From an uncultured Roseburia sp. (GTDB lineage Bacteria; Bacillota; Clostridia; Lachnospirales; Lachnospiraceae), in assembly GCA_947627165.1 (NCBI GenBank), contig CANQUZ010000002.1, positions 1-46,663 of the forward strand: a stretch of DNA of 46,663 nucleotides, written 5' to 3'. The translations under genes and the position numbers were made by a program. This document shows, piece by piece, positions 1-10,094 of the stretch. The notes under the pieces are model-generated. The model was not told where the DNA came from and made no database searches. It was given only the letters and a program-made list of their open reading frames with translations. Each line of letters starts with the position of its first letter. Positions within the stretch are counted from its first letter, which is position 1.

Positions 1-74
1 AGCAGAACGCCCGTTCATGAGCAATTTTGAAGCCCGTAGTGCGGGATTGCGAATGGCGTGGGCTGAACTGTTAC
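1..74 (-). mobile_element. MITE-like palindromic element, copy 1 (truncated by window edge)
   Basis: 74/74 identity to the reverse complement of the start of the element at 24364-24509; ends in GGCTGAACTGTTAC terminal repeat. Confidence 0.85.
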
Positions 75-77
75 TTA

Positions 78-111
78 CAGTCAGCGGTATCCGGATGGAT
101 ACCGTTGACTG
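78..111. repeat. Inverted repeat/hairpin overlapping the -35 of the first operon
   Basis: CAGTCAGCGGTATCC-GGAT-GGATACCGTTGACTG, 15-bp arms with one mismatch. Confidence 0.7.
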
Positions 112-133
112 CAATTAGGGGATATGCTAAAAT
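105..133 (+). promoter_or_regulatory. Predicted sigma-A promoter TTGACT-17-TAAAAT for module 1
   Basis: Consensus-like boxes with 17-bp spacing upstream of 171. Confidence 0.55.
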
Positions 134-170
134 GACGGAGAACTTTAAACAAAGGTAATTGGAGAATCGT

Positions 171-947
171 ATGATAAAATATGTAAAAAACTTTATCCAA
201 TATCAATTTTTACTGAACGAATTAGTCAAAAAGGGCATTAAGCTGAAATATCGGCGTTCCTATCTGGGCATCATCTGGTCATTGTTAGAACCGCTTCTGA
301 CCATGATTGTCCTTTCGATTGTCTTTGGGACTCTGTTTGGAAATCATACCAGAGAGTTTCCGGTCTATATCTTAACAGGCAGGCTGTTGTATTCCTTTTT
401 TTCGGCTTCCACAAAAGAGGCGGTGCGTTCCATCCGGAAAAATGCCGCTATGATAAAAAAAGTGTATGTTCCGAAATATTTGTATACGCTGTCAAGCATT
501 CTTTTTAACTATGTCATTTTTTTGATCTCCCTGGTGGTGTTGGTAGGCGTTGCGCTTGTGCTGGGGGTATATCCTACCCTGTATTTGCTGCAGGCAGTGG
601 TTGCTCTTCTTTTGATACTGGTGCTTTCCTGTGGCTGCGGCATGATTCTGGCCACTATCGGCGTGTTTTTCAGGGACATGGAATATCTATGGTCGGTAGC
701 GTTAATGCTGATTATGTATACCTGCGCGATTTTTTATTACCCCGAAAGGCTTCTGAAAAGCGGATGGTACTGGATTTTGCAGTACAATCCCCTCTATTGC
801 ATCATAGATATTTTCCGTTCGGCAGTATTTGGGGAGATGATGAATCTGCAAAATTTCATTTATGCAGCCGTATTCAGTTTCCTTTCGCTGCTGATTGGAA
901 TTGTCTGCTTTAAGAAAAAGCAGGATGAGTTTATATTGCATATTTAA
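171..947 (+). CDS. ABC-2 type polysaccharide/teichoic acid exporter permease (TagG/Wzm family)
   Basis: Multi-TM protein with KYRRSYLGIIWSLLEPLLTM motif; followed by TagH-type ATPase; RBS ggag before ATG at 171. Confidence 0.88.
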   Translation: MIKYVKNFIQYQFLLNELVKKGIKLKYRRSYLGIIWSLLEPLLTMIVLSIVFGTLFGNHTREFPVYILTGRLLYSFFSASTKEAVRSIRKNAAMIKKVYVPKYLYTLSSILFNYVIFLISLVVLVGVALVLGVYPTLYLLQAVVALLLILVLSCGCGMILATIGVFFRDMEYLWSVALMLIMYTCAIFYYPERLLKSGWYWILQYNPLYCIIDIFRSAVFGEMMNLQNFIYAAVFSFLSLLIGIVCFKKKQDEFILHI

Positions 948-965
948 AGAAAGCAGGGGTACAGT

Positions 966-1703
966 ATGGCAAATACGGCGATTGAAGTGGAACATTTAAG
1001 CATGAAATTTAACTTGAGCAAAGAGAAAGTGGACAGCCTGAAAGAATATATTATCAAGTCCCTCAAGAGAGAAATCCAGTATAACGAGTTTTGGGCGCTG
1101 CAGGATGTGTCCTTTCAGATAGAGAAGGGGGATCGGGTAGGCATCTTGGGCTTAAACGGGGCGGGGAAAAGCACCCTGCTAAAAATCATTGCCGGGGTAT
1201 TCAGACCGACCGAGGGAACTGTAAAAAAACATGGGAAGGTAGTTCCCCTGTTGGAGCTGGGGGCAGGATTTGACCCTCAGTACACAGGCAGGGAAAATAT
1301 TTTTCTCTACGGGGCGATGCTGGGATATTCCAAAAGTTTCTTGGAGGAGAAGTATCAGGAAATCGTAAAATTCTCGGAACTGGGCGAGTTTATCGATGTG
1401 CCGTTAAAAAATTATTCCTCAGGCATGAAGTCCAGGCTGGGATTTTCCATTGCCACTGTCGTGACTCCGGAAATCCTGATTCTCGACGAAGTCTTATCCG
1501 TAGGCGATGCCAAGTTCCGCAAAAAAAGCGAGAAAAAGATACAAAGTATGTTTGATTCAGGCGTAACCGTTTTATTTGTCTCCCACTCGTTGGAGCAGGT
1601 AAGGCGTCTCTGCAACAAGGCGTTGATTCTGGAAAAGGGAAGATTGACCGCCTATGGGAGCATGGAAGAAGTGACGGCGGAGTATGAGGCAAAGATTGGG
1701 TAA
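966..1703 (+). CDS. ABC transporter ATP-binding protein (TagH/Wzt-type polysaccharide exporter)
   Basis: Walker A GLNGAGKST, signature YSSGMKSRLGFS, Walker B ILILDEVLSVGD. Confidence 0.92.
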   Translation: MANTAIEVEHLSMKFNLSKEKVDSLKEYIIKSLKREIQYNEFWALQDVSFQIEKGDRVGILGLNGAGKSTLLKIIAGVFRPTEGTVKKHGKVVPLLELGAGFDPQYTGRENIFLYGAMLGYSKSFLEEKYQEIVKFSELGEFIDVPLKNYSSGMKSRLGFSIATVVTPEILILDEVLSVGDAKFRKKSEKKIQSMFDSGVTVLFVSHSLEQVRRLCNKALILEKGRLTAYGSMEEVTAEYEAKIG

Positions 1704-1726
1704 TCGGCCTGGTAAATGGGGGGACC

Positions 1727-2932
1727 ATGGAGCATAGTTTACTGCAAAAATTACAGCGTATTAAAGGGAAAGATCTTTTCAACATCATCCTGTTTCTCCT
1801 TGCCTTCCCGATTGCATTGATCTATCGGTGTTTCCGCAGGGATCTGTGGCTAATCTGTGACAACGAGAATGAGGCGAGAGACAATGGGTACTGGCTGTTC
1901 CGCTATCTTGCGGAGCGCCATCCTGAGCAGGACGCAGTGTATGCCATCAATAAAAAATCCCCGGACTATGCGAGGGTGCAACATCTGGGCAAGGTGGTGC
2001 AGTACGGGAGTTTTCTGCACTGGATTTACTATTTGGCCGCGTCAAAAAACATCAGTTCCCAGAAAGGCGGAAAACCCAATGCGGCTGTCTGCTATTTGCT
2101 GGAAGTTTATGGGATATTAAAAAATACAAGGATTTTTTTGCAGCATGGGATTACGAAGGATGACGTGGAATTTTTACATTACGAGCATACCAAAATGAGA
2201 ATGTTTGTCTGCGCAGTGGAGCGGGAATGCCGCTATGTGGAAGAGAAATTCGGTTATCCGGATGGGTGGGTAAAAAATCTCGGCTTCTGCAGATTTGATA
2301 ACCTGTTTGACACCAGCGGGGGAAATCGCCAGATTTTAGTGATGCCGACCTGGCGCAGTTGGATTGCCCTGCCGACTTCCGAATCCTACAAAAAAGAAGA
2401 CATTTCTCAGTTTACCAATACGCTTTACTACCAGTATTGGAACGGATTTTTGAACCATCCCCAGTTATGGCGTCTGCTGGAAGAAAAAGATATCCGTCTT
2501 ATTTTTTATCCCCACAGGGAAATGCAGCGTTACTTATCCTATTTTGACTTGAAATCAGACCGGATCACATTTGCAAAATGGCCGGAATATGATGTGCAGG
2601 AATTGCTGAAAGAATCCAACCTTCTGATTACGGACTACTCAAGCATTGCCATGGACTTTGCCTATTTAAAGAAACCCTTGTTTTACTATCAGTTTGATTA
2701 TGAAATGTTTCGCAGGGGGCATTATGCGGAAGGATATTTCAGTTATCAGGAGGACGGTTTTGGAAAGGTCTGCGATACGGCGGAGGAGCTCCTGCAACAG
2801 GTGCGGGAGGCGGCGGAGAACGGTTTCCGGCTTGAAGAGACGTACCAAAGGCGCATAGAAGCATTTTACACGCGCATTGACCGCGATAATTGCAGGCGTA
2901 ATTATGAGGCGATAAAGGAAATCAAACCATGA
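1727..2932 (+). CDS. CDP-glycerol:polyglycerophosphate glycerophosphotransferase family protein
   Basis: QHGITKDD, MPTWRSW, YPHREMQ, LLITDYSSIAMDFAYLKKPLFYYQFD motifs of the TagB/TagF family. Confidence 0.88.
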   Translation: MEHSLLQKLQRIKGKDLFNIILFLLAFPIALIYRCFRRDLWLICDNENEARDNGYWLFRYLAERHPEQDAVYAINKKSPDYARVQHLGKVVQYGSFLHWIYYLAASKNISSQKGGKPNAAVCYLLEVYGILKNTRIFLQHGITKDDVEFLHYEHTKMRMFVCAVERECRYVEEKFGYPDGWVKNLGFCRFDNLFDTSGGNRQILVMPTWRSWIALPTSESYKKEDISQFTNTLYYQYWNGFLNHPQLWRLLEEKDIRLIFYPHREMQRYLSYFDLKSDRITFAKWPEYDVQELLKESNLLITDYSSIAMDFAYLKKPLFYYQFDYEMFRRGHYAEGYFSYQEDGFGKVCDTAEELLQQVREAAENGFRLEETYQRRIEAFYTRIDRDNCRRNYEAIKEIKP

Positions 2933-4599
2933 GGAAGAAACCAATCATCACGGCGGACAATATACTAAGTCTGGCAAGAGAAAAGAAAATAGAAGGAAAA
3001 ATACTGCGGGCGAAAGTGGTAAAAAACCGGCTGTATTATCGGATACGCGTGCCTTATGAAAAGAACTGGGATATCCGATATAAATATTTAAAGATGGCAT
3101 ATGCCACAAAGAGAGAGGCGGACGCGGCGCAATATCTCTTTCCCTTTGCAAAAGAGCGCATCGGGAAACATAGCTGCGTGCTGGAGAGCTGCATCTGTCT
3201 GGATGATATCGCATTTAAGCCCTTGAACTGGAACTTTTCGGCAGTGATTGGGCAGGGGGAGGAAGAGGCGGAGCTTCTTTTGGCAAACAGGAGCTATCTG
3301 AACTATGCAAAGTATTGTTCTTTGTTTTTTTCAAACGAGTACCGGTTTCCAGACGGAACCTTCGTCTACCCTTATGTGGACTGGAATCGAAACATTGCCC
3401 TGCAGTATCGGAAACGGGGGGAATATGACGATTACCGCTTTCAGTTGAAAGAGCGTATGGCAGCGCTTCGTTTGGCGTTCACTTATCCCTTTCTGAAAAG
3501 AAAGCGCATCTGTCTGGTATTTGAAAAATATTCCCAGATGGCGCAGGATAACGCGTACTATTTTTTTAAATACTGTATGGAACATCACGAAGAACAGCGC
3601 ATGAAATGCAAGATTTATTATGTGATTACCAAAGATTCGCCGGATCGGGAAAAATTAGAACCTTACAAAAACAACGTGATTGATTTTATGAGCATCCGCC
3701 ATATCACCTACGCATTGGCGGCGAAATTATTGATTAGCACCGATGCGAAAGCGCATATTTATCCAGTCAGGCGCAAGGGAGGCGTGCTGCACGTATTTAT
3801 TCGGCGAAGAAAACTCGTATTTCTTCAGCATGGAGTTACCGCTATGAAGAAAGTGGATTTTTTCTATGGAAAAGGGAGATCCGGCGAATGCGATATGTTC
3901 TGCGTTACGTCGGATTTTGAACAAAAGGTCGTCACAGATTACTTTGGTTACAGAAAAGAGCAAGTGCCGATTACAGGTTTTGCGCGGTGGGATGTGTTGG
4001 AAGACAAATCAGAAGGGAACAGAGAAATCCTGATTATGCCTACCTGGAGAAATTGGCTTGAGAATCTTGATCCTGAAACATTTCGGGAGAGTTCCTATTA
4101 TAAAGCCTATCAGCAGTTATTGCAGAACCATGCGTTTTATGAAATGCTTGAAACCTATGATTTAAAGAGTGTGTTTTATCTGCATCCCAAGTTTAAGGAC
4201 TATGTGAGGGAATTTGCCGTGGATAGCCCGAGAATACGCCTGATAGCTTTTGGGGAAGAACCTTTGAATGAAATCATGATGCGGTGCCGTATGCTGGTGA
4301 CGGATTATTCCAGCGTGGCTTGGGATATGTTCTACCAGAGGAAGCCGGTGATATTTTACCAATTTGATTTGGACGATTATCTGGAAGCGCATGGCAGTTA
4401 TCTGGATTTGAAAAAAGATTTATTCGGGCCAACAGCGGAGACGGCGGAGCAGCTGCTTGAGAGGCTGAAAAACTGCGCTAACAGTGAATTTGCGCAGACA
4501 GAGGCGGAGGAAACGCTGCATCAGTATTATTTTAAGTATGCAGACCATGAAAACTGCAGGAGAATTTGCCAGGCAATAGAGGAAAAGTTTCTTGCATAA
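2929..4599 (+). CDS. CDP-glycerol glycerophosphotransferase family protein
   Basis: FLQHGVTAMKK, MPTWRNWL, MLVTDYSSVAWDMFYQRKPVIFYQFD motifs; overlaps previous stop by 4 nt. Confidence 0.88.
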   Translation: MRKKPIITADNILSLAREKKIEGKILRAKVVKNRLYYRIRVPYEKNWDIRYKYLKMAYATKREADAAQYLFPFAKERIGKHSCVLESCICLDDIAFKPLNWNFSAVIGQGEEEAELLLANRSYLNYAKYCSLFFSNEYRFPDGTFVYPYVDWNRNIALQYRKRGEYDDYRFQLKERMAALRLAFTYPFLKRKRICLVFEKYSQMAQDNAYYFFKYCMEHHEEQRMKCKIYYVITKDSPDREKLEPYKNNVIDFMSIRHITYALAAKLLISTDAKAHIYPVRRKGGVLHVFIRRRKLVFLQHGVTAMKKVDFFYGKGRSGECDMFCVTSDFEQKVVTDYFGYRKEQVPITGFARWDVLEDKSEGNREILIMPTWRNWLENLDPETFRESSYYKAYQQLLQNHAFYEMLETYDLKSVFYLHPKFKDYVREFAVDSPRIRLIAFGEEPLNEIMMRCRMLVTDYSSVAWDMFYQRKPVIFYQFDLDDYLEAHGSYLDLKKDLFGPTAETAEQLLERLKNCANSEFAQTEAEETLHQYYFKYADHENCRRICQAIEEKFLA

Positions 4600-4622
4600 A
4601 TTACGATAGGCAGAGGTGTCAG

Positions 4623-6539
4623 ATGAGTAAAATTATCATAACAATAGATGGGAATTGTGTTCGGATAGAAAATAAGCGTCCGCGTTTTGCAGAATATAAC
4701 ATAGAGCAGATTCTTTTGGATGATTTGGAAGAGAATAAAATCTATAAATCCACAGTGCCGCTGTCCAAGGATGCGGACAGGGACAGGATCCTGTATTTTG
4801 AAAAGTGCGGAGAAACCGTTGTGGGAGAGGAGCGGAAGGACCTTTATTTCCTTGCCTATGGGGACGGGGGTTCTCTGAAATATGCAAAAGGTTTTCCGGA
4901 AGATCTGCTGAAAAAGCTAGTTGCATTCAAAAACAAGATTTTAAAACTGCATCTGGGGAAAGAACGCCTGGTGTTGTGGATTACAGGGTACATTGTTAAC
5001 AAATACAAAAATATAGAGATTGAATCCCAGCATATTACGGTGTCGGAGAAGATAGAGAAGCGTGTGGATTTTAAAATGACTGCCGCAGTCCTGGGAAAAA
5101 TAAAGAGAATGTTCCCGTTTTATATCAGGCGGGTTTCCCTGCCAATCGCTTCCCTGTTTGAGAATGCGGAAACCATTGATAATGTTGTGTGGCTGGAACT
5201 GAAAATGATGGGGCGAAACGTCCCTTATGGGCTCTCAAAACGCAAGCTGGGCGTGCGGAGCTCCAGAAATTATTTTGCCCCCATTGCAAGGAAAATAAGA
5301 GATGGGTTCATGTTGTTTGTCCGAAGAAATGGGAAGGGGAATATCGTTCTGGTGACAAGACGCCTGGAGGAGTATGAAAAGACGTTCCAGTATCGTTTTT
5401 GGGAGAGTGTGCCGGTTTCCTGGATCTTATATCAGAGTGGGAAGTTTGTGCGAAAAGTATCCAAAAAGCCGGTGAACATTTATTTTGAAAAAGAGAGCAT
5501 GAAAGCGGAGGAGGGGGCGTTTGAAGTTTTCGACCTGGCCTGCGGCGAACATTCTTCTAAGAACTATTTTATTATCGGAGAAACGTCAGACGATTATGAG
5601 CGTTTGAAAGGACATAAGAACGTTGTAAAAAAATATTCACCGAAGTATTATTGGCTGTTATACCGGGCGGACAGTGCAATTACTACGGAAGCCCCGGCTC
5701 ATGCAAACATTCTGCGAAGCGGCAACAAATATATCCGTTTGCGGAATATCCAGATGCAGTTTATCTTTCTGCAGCATGGAGTAACTTATATGAAATGCCA
5801 TGGCAATACATCGGCGTTTATCCGGGGAAAAGAAGCCGAACCGCAGTATATCTTCGTGGGGAGCAAAAAAGAGAGGGATATTGTATCCGATATGCTTCGT
5901 TTGCCGGAAGAGAGGATTTTTATTACGGGGCTGCCGATATTCAGCACAATAAAGTATCGTCATATCACCCAGGAATCCGAGGACTATGCAGCAATCATGC
6001 TGACATTTAAACCGTATGAGGAGCGTTTGGATGATTTTGAAAATTCGGCGTACTACCGCACGATTTTGGATTTGTATGCGATTTTGAAAAAATATCTTCC
6101 AGAGGATAAAATTCTTTTGGCGGCGCATCCCAGAATCTATTATCTTTTAGAAACTACGTCTCTCAAAGAGCGGATATGGACGGGACCGGTCAGCAGTATG
6201 CTGGAAAAAGCGAAGCTTCTTATCACGGATTATTCATCTGTGGCGTACAACAGTTTTTACCAGGGAGCGGGCGTCCTCTTTTACCAGGAGGATCTGGCGG
6301 AATATGAAGCTATCTGCGGAACCCTGATCCCGAATGAGGATGAATATATTGGAATGAGGGCGTTTAACCTGGAGATGTTTGAAGAAAAAATAAAACAAGT
6401 GATACAGGATGGAAAGATACAGCTCCAGGAGGCGAGGACGAAAGAACAGGAAAAAATTTATAAGGGTATCAATTCTTTCTGCGACGGTAAAAATGTGGAA
6501 CGTATTTATCAGACGCTGAAAGATAAAAATATGATATAA
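4623..6539 (+). CDS. CDP-glycerol glycerophosphotransferase family protein (divergent third copy)
   Basis: FLQHGVTYMK and LLITDYSSVAYNSFYQGAGVLFYQED motifs; ATG at 4623 with upstream gagg. Confidence 0.8.
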   Translation: MSKIIITIDGNCVRIENKRPRFAEYNIEQILLDDLEENKIYKSTVPLSKDADRDRILYFEKCGETVVGEERKDLYFLAYGDGGSLKYAKGFPEDLLKKLVAFKNKILKLHLGKERLVLWITGYIVNKYKNIEIESQHITVSEKIEKRVDFKMTAAVLGKIKRMFPFYIRRVSLPIASLFENAETIDNVVWLELKMMGRNVPYGLSKRKLGVRSSRNYFAPIARKIRDGFMLFVRRNGKGNIVLVTRRLEEYEKTFQYRFWESVPVSWILYQSGKFVRKVSKKPVNIYFEKESMKAEEGAFEVFDLACGEHSSKNYFIIGETSDDYERLKGHKNVVKKYSPKYYWLLYRADSAITTEAPAHANILRSGNKYIRLRNIQMQFIFLQHGVTYMKCHGNTSAFIRGKEAEPQYIFVGSKKERDIVSDMLRLPEERIFITGLPIFSTIKYRHITQESEDYAAIMLTFKPYEERLDDFENSAYYRTILDLYAILKKYLPEDKILLAAHPRIYYLLETTSLKERIWTGPVSSMLEKAKLLITDYSSVAYNSFYQGAGVLFYQEDLAEYEAICGTLIPNEDEYIGMRAFNLEMFEEKIKQVIQDGKIQLQEARTKEQEKIYKGINSFCDGKNVERIYQTLKDKNMI

Positions 6540-6540
6540 T
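6535..6540 (+). promoter_or_regulatory. Possible extended -10 (TGaTATAAT) for the beta-helix gene
   Basis: TGATATAAT overlapping the previous stop codon; no good -35 visible. Confidence 0.35.
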
Positions 6541-6600
6541 GGTAATCAGAGAAACATTGATCCAAATGTGGAAATGGTATCTGAGAAAGGAGAGGGAAGT

Positions 6601-9600
6601 ATGAAAAAAAGAGTGGCGGCAATACTGACTGCCTGCGCATTGGCAGGAAACAGTATTATGGCAGCGGCAGCGGAACTTCCTGCCGCTAAGAGCATGGAAG
6701 TATCCGGACAGGCGGAGGAAACCGTGGCTGCGGAGAGCATTGATTCGACAGAACTGGTTTTGGAAGCGGAGGAAATGGAGACGGCCTCTCCGGAAAAAGA
6801 GGAGTTTCCGGAAGAAACGGAATCAACGGAACTTTTTTTGGCAACCGAGGAAGTGGAGACAGAAGAAGTAATTACAGCAACAGAGGAAGTAGAACCGAAA
6901 GAAGTAATTGCGGCAACGGAGGAAGTAGAACCGGAAGAAGTGGTTGCGGCAACGGAGGAAATGGAATCGGAAGAAGTGATTGCGGAACCGGAGAAAGTGG
7001 AACCGGAAGAAGTGATTGCGGAAACAGAGGAAGTGGAAACAGAAGCATCTGCTGAAACAAAGGAGCCAGAGGGCTCTTCCCGGACAGAAGAGATTGGGGA
7101 AACGGATGAAGAGCACGGGGATTTAGAGGAAGAACATTCTTTTAAACAGGCAGATAGTACTGCCGTGACGGTTTCCAATGCTGCAGAATTTTTGAATGCA
7201 GTAAAGGAAGCGAAACAGAAAGCGACCAGGGAAAACCCCTATACCATAACGCTGGCGGCGGGAACCTATCCGCTTGATACCAGGCTGGTAATTTCTGGAA
7301 ATATTACCCTGGACTTATCGAAAGCAACCATTGCCTACAGTAATGCGGATCAGCGGAAATATGCTTTTTACATTGGCAATGCCAGCGCCCAGGAAGAGAA
7401 CATTACTGTTATCGGAGGAACCTTCCAAGGCGGCGGGATCCAGCTGTATAATGCGTCAAATGTTTCTGTCAGCGGCTGCAGTATCAAAAATCCTGTGGAA
7501 AACGGAATTTACATACAGGGAAACTGTTCTTTGGCGCAGTTAAAAGAGATTACTGTATCCGGAGGAGAGGGCGGCATTTATATGAACCAGAGTTCCGTAG
7601 CCGGCGATATTGCGAATTGCAGGATTTCCGATGTGTCTGGATGCGGAATCAGAATCAATAATTCCAATGCGGCCGGCATAAAGGACAACCACATTTCCGG
7701 TGGAAGCAAGGCGAACGGAATTTATGTACAGGGGGGCTCTACCCTTTCCGGCGGAATTGAGAAAAACAGTGTGTCCGGGTGCGAAATCAGCATTTATTTA
7801 AATGCGGCTACGGCGGGAAACATTGCGGATAATACCGTATCCGGAGGAGTGGACAGCATTTACATCAATGGAAAGTCCCATGTCGGCACTATAAAAGGCA
7901 ACACGGTATCTGGAAAGAAATGCGGTATTTTTCTTGGCGATTCTGAGGCGGGCTCCATTGAAAACTGCACAATTACGGCAGCAGAAGAATATGGAATCCG
8001 TTTGAACGGCTCTAAGGCATCCGCTATTAAAAATAACGTTATTCTTGGAGGCGGCACGGAAGGTGCAAATGGCATTTATGTGCAGGACAGCTCTAAGGCT
8101 GCAGGCGGAATAACCAATAATGAAATAAGCGGCTGCGGAGAGGGAATTTATGTCACGCAGTCCAGTTTGGGGGCAGTGACTGGAAACTCCATAAAAGACA
8201 GCAAAAAATATGGAATGTATTTCTTTACAGGAACCACCATTAATGGAAATATAGAAGGTAATCGCATCGATGCTGTGGGAGATACATCAAAGAACACAGA
8301 GTATAATGAGAAGACTTGCGGAATCCAGTTATATACGGCAACCTTGAAAGGCGAGATTAAGGGAAATACGGTTCAGAATGCCAGAGGGATAGGTATTCTT
8401 GTTACCGGCCCCACAGAAAAAAAAGCAGGTTCCGTGGTAACCGGCAACATTGATGGGAATACTGTCACAAATTGCCTGGGAGATGGAATCGGAGTTTACC
8501 ATGCCTCTCATTGCGGTGAGATTATTAATAACCAGCTTGACACCATCGGCGGAAATCATAATGGAAACGAGGGAGATTATGGAATTATCGTGGACAGTAT
8601 GATGAAAGCGGATACCTATAGCGGAAGAATTGCCTACAATACAGTAAAAAACGTAACTTATGCGGCGATTGCAATTTATTCAGGGCCATCGGCAAGCACA
8701 AGCACAATTTATCAGGACACGGCCCATGTCAAGGGAAATATTGAACACAATACAGTAATAAACAGCGGAACCTATACGCCGCCTGGAAATAAGTGGGAGA
8801 ATGTAGTAAAGAAAGGATGTCTGTCCGGTATTTATGTGGATACCCACGCAAGGGTATATGGAGATATCTGCCATAATACAGTGGAAAAGATAGGGGAGCA
8901 CGGAATCTATATCCATCTGCTTTCTTATGTAGAAAATATTTATAACAACCATGTTTCAGAAACAAAAGAAGCGGGAATAGAAATTTTTAATTCCACCGTA
9001 TTCGGTAATGTTTACAATAATACCATCAAAAATGCTGGCACAAATGGAATTGCCGGAGGCGACAAAGGCATTGTAAAGGGGAAAGTTCACAACAACACCA
9101 TTCAGAATGCAGGGGAGTGCGGTATTTATTTAGAGGAAAGCAACTTTGCAACGATATCGAACAATAAGATTACAGGGGCAAAAAAACACGGAATCTATAC
9201 ACGGAACAAGTCGAGGGCGAACAATATCCTTTCTAATAAGATAAGCTTTAACAATGCGAAGGATGGCTATGGCATCGGCATCAGCGAGGACTGCATTACA
9301 AAGAAAATCCAGAAAAATACTATTTCCGGAAAAGGCACTTACGGCATACGGGTTATGTGCGCGAAAAATAATATTGAGATCAGTTCCAATACGATTACGA
9401 CGAATAATGCGGCAAAGCAGCAGTACAGCCCGATCTATTTAAAGGGAAATAAATCGTATACGTTCACGGTGAAGAACAACAAAGTTACGGGAAATAAGAG
9501 CAATTATGGGATTCGTATTCTTGAAGGAAAATCAACCGTGATGGGAAATACAGTGAAGAAGTGTACGTATCCGATTTATATTGTTTCTAACAAATATAAT

Positions 9601-9960
9601 TCTACGGTAAAAGGAAATACTTTATCTGGAAATCAGTCCAATACGGTCAAGACGCAGACGAAAAAAGTTGACACGGCGGCAGTGAAAATTTCTTCTGTGA
9701 AAAAGCTCCGTGGGAACAAGGTAAAAGTAACCTGGAAACGATCAAAAACCGTTCAGAATTATGTCCTTTATCAGGCTGCTTCCAAAAAAGGAAGCTTCAA
9801 AAAGGTAAAGGATGTAAAGGCGGGATCTTATCAGATCTCAGGGCTGAAGAAAGGAAAAATGTATTACTTTAAAGTGCAGGGATATCAGAAAGACGGAAAG
9901 ATTACCGTTTATACGGATGCTGGAAAAGAGCCTAATGGAGTAAAATCAATAAAACTGTAA
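6601..9960 (+). CDS. Secreted right-handed parallel beta-helix (PbH1) repeat protein with Glu-rich linker and C-terminal fibronectin III-like domain
   Basis: Signal peptide MKKRVAAILTACALAGNSIMAAAAE; EEVEPEEVIA-type repeats; many GIYxxxxS...xNxVSG / xxNNTI repeats; C-terminal KVTWKRSKTVQNYVLYQ...YFKVQGY. Confidence 0.85.
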   Translation: MKKRVAAILTACALAGNSIMAAAAELPAAKSMEVSGQAEETVAAESIDSTELVLEAEEMETASPEKEEFPEETESTELFLATEEVETEEVITATEEVEPKEVIAATEEVEPEEVVAATEEMESEEVIAEPEKVEPEEVIAETEEVETEASAETKEPEGSSRTEEIGETDEEHGDLEEEHSFKQADSTAVTVSNAAEFLNAVKEAKQKATRENPYTITLAAGTYPLDTRLVISGNITLDLSKATIAYSNADQRKYAFYIGNASAQEENITVIGGTFQGGGIQLYNASNVSVSGCSIKNPVENGIYIQGNCSLAQLKEITVSGGEGGIYMNQSSVAGDIANCRISDVSGCGIRINNSNAAGIKDNHISGGSKANGIYVQGGSTLSGGIEKNSVSGCEISIYLNAATAGNIADNTVSGGVDSIYINGKSHVGTIKGNTVSGKKCGIFLGDSEAGSIENCTITAAEEYGIRLNGSKASAIKNNVILGGGTEGANGIYVQDSSKAAGGITNNEISGCGEGIYVTQSSLGAVTGNSIKDSKKYGMYFFTGTTINGNIEGNRIDAVGDTSKNTEYNEKTCGIQLYTATLKGEIKGNTVQNARGIGILVTGPTEKKAGSVVTGNIDGNTVTNCLGDGIGVYHASHCGEIINNQLDTIGGNHNGNEGDYGIIVDSMMKADTYSGRIAYNTVKNVTYAAIAIYSGPSASTSTIYQDTAHVKGNIEHNTVINSGTYTPPGNKWENVVKKGCLSGIYVDTHARVYGDICHNTVEKIGEHGIYIHLLSYVENIYNNHVSETKEAGIEIFNSTVFGNVYNNTIKNAGTNGIAGGDKGIVKGKVHNNTIQNAGECGIYLEESNFATISNNKITGAKKHGIYTRNKSRANNILSNKISFNNAKDGYGIGISEDCITKKIQKNTISGKGTYGIRVMCAKNNIEISSNTITTNNAAKQQYSPIYLKGNKSYTFTVKNNKVTGNKSNYGIRILEGKSTVMGNTVKKCTYPIYIVSNKYNSTVKGNTLSGNQSNTVKTQTKKVDTAAVKISSVKKLRGNKVKVTWKRSKTVQNYVLYQAASKKGSFKKVKDVKAGSYQISGLKKGKMYYFKVQGYQKDGKITVYTDAGKEPNGVKSIKL
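6831..7060 (+). repeat. Degenerate in-frame acidic repeat (ATEEVEPEEV-like)
   Basis: Recurrent gcaac(a/g)gaggaa(g/a)t(a/g)gaa.cggaagaagt units; translation repeats EEVEPEEVIA. Confidence 0.8.
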
Positions 9961-9999
9961 GCATTCTAAAATGCGTATCCCCAATCTTGGTATATGTTT

Positions 10000-10034
10000 C
10001 TTGCACTCTGCCTGAGAAATGGGCGGAGTGTAAG
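10000..10034. repeat. Intergenic hairpin without U-tract
   Basis: CTTGCACTCTGCC-tgagaaatg-GGCGGAGTGTAAG, 13-bp stem with GU pairs. Confidence 0.5.
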
Positions 10035-10094
10035 AATCGACAGGAGATATAGTGAAAAATCACACTGATGTGCTGATTGTTTCAAGAATTTGTG

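Noticed and set aside
5658-6128. 156-aa minus-strand ORF
   Set aside because: Fully antisense to the third CDP-glycerol-transferase-like gene, which has strong motifs
6546-7178. 210-aa minus-strand Ser/Thr-rich ORF
   Set aside because: Antisense image of the acidic repeat of the beta-helix gene (GAA/GAG repeats read as Ser/Phe codons); no RBS or independent support
10000-10034. Rho-independent terminator after the beta-helix gene
   Set aside because: 13-bp stem exists but is not followed by a U-tract; kept only as a hairpin
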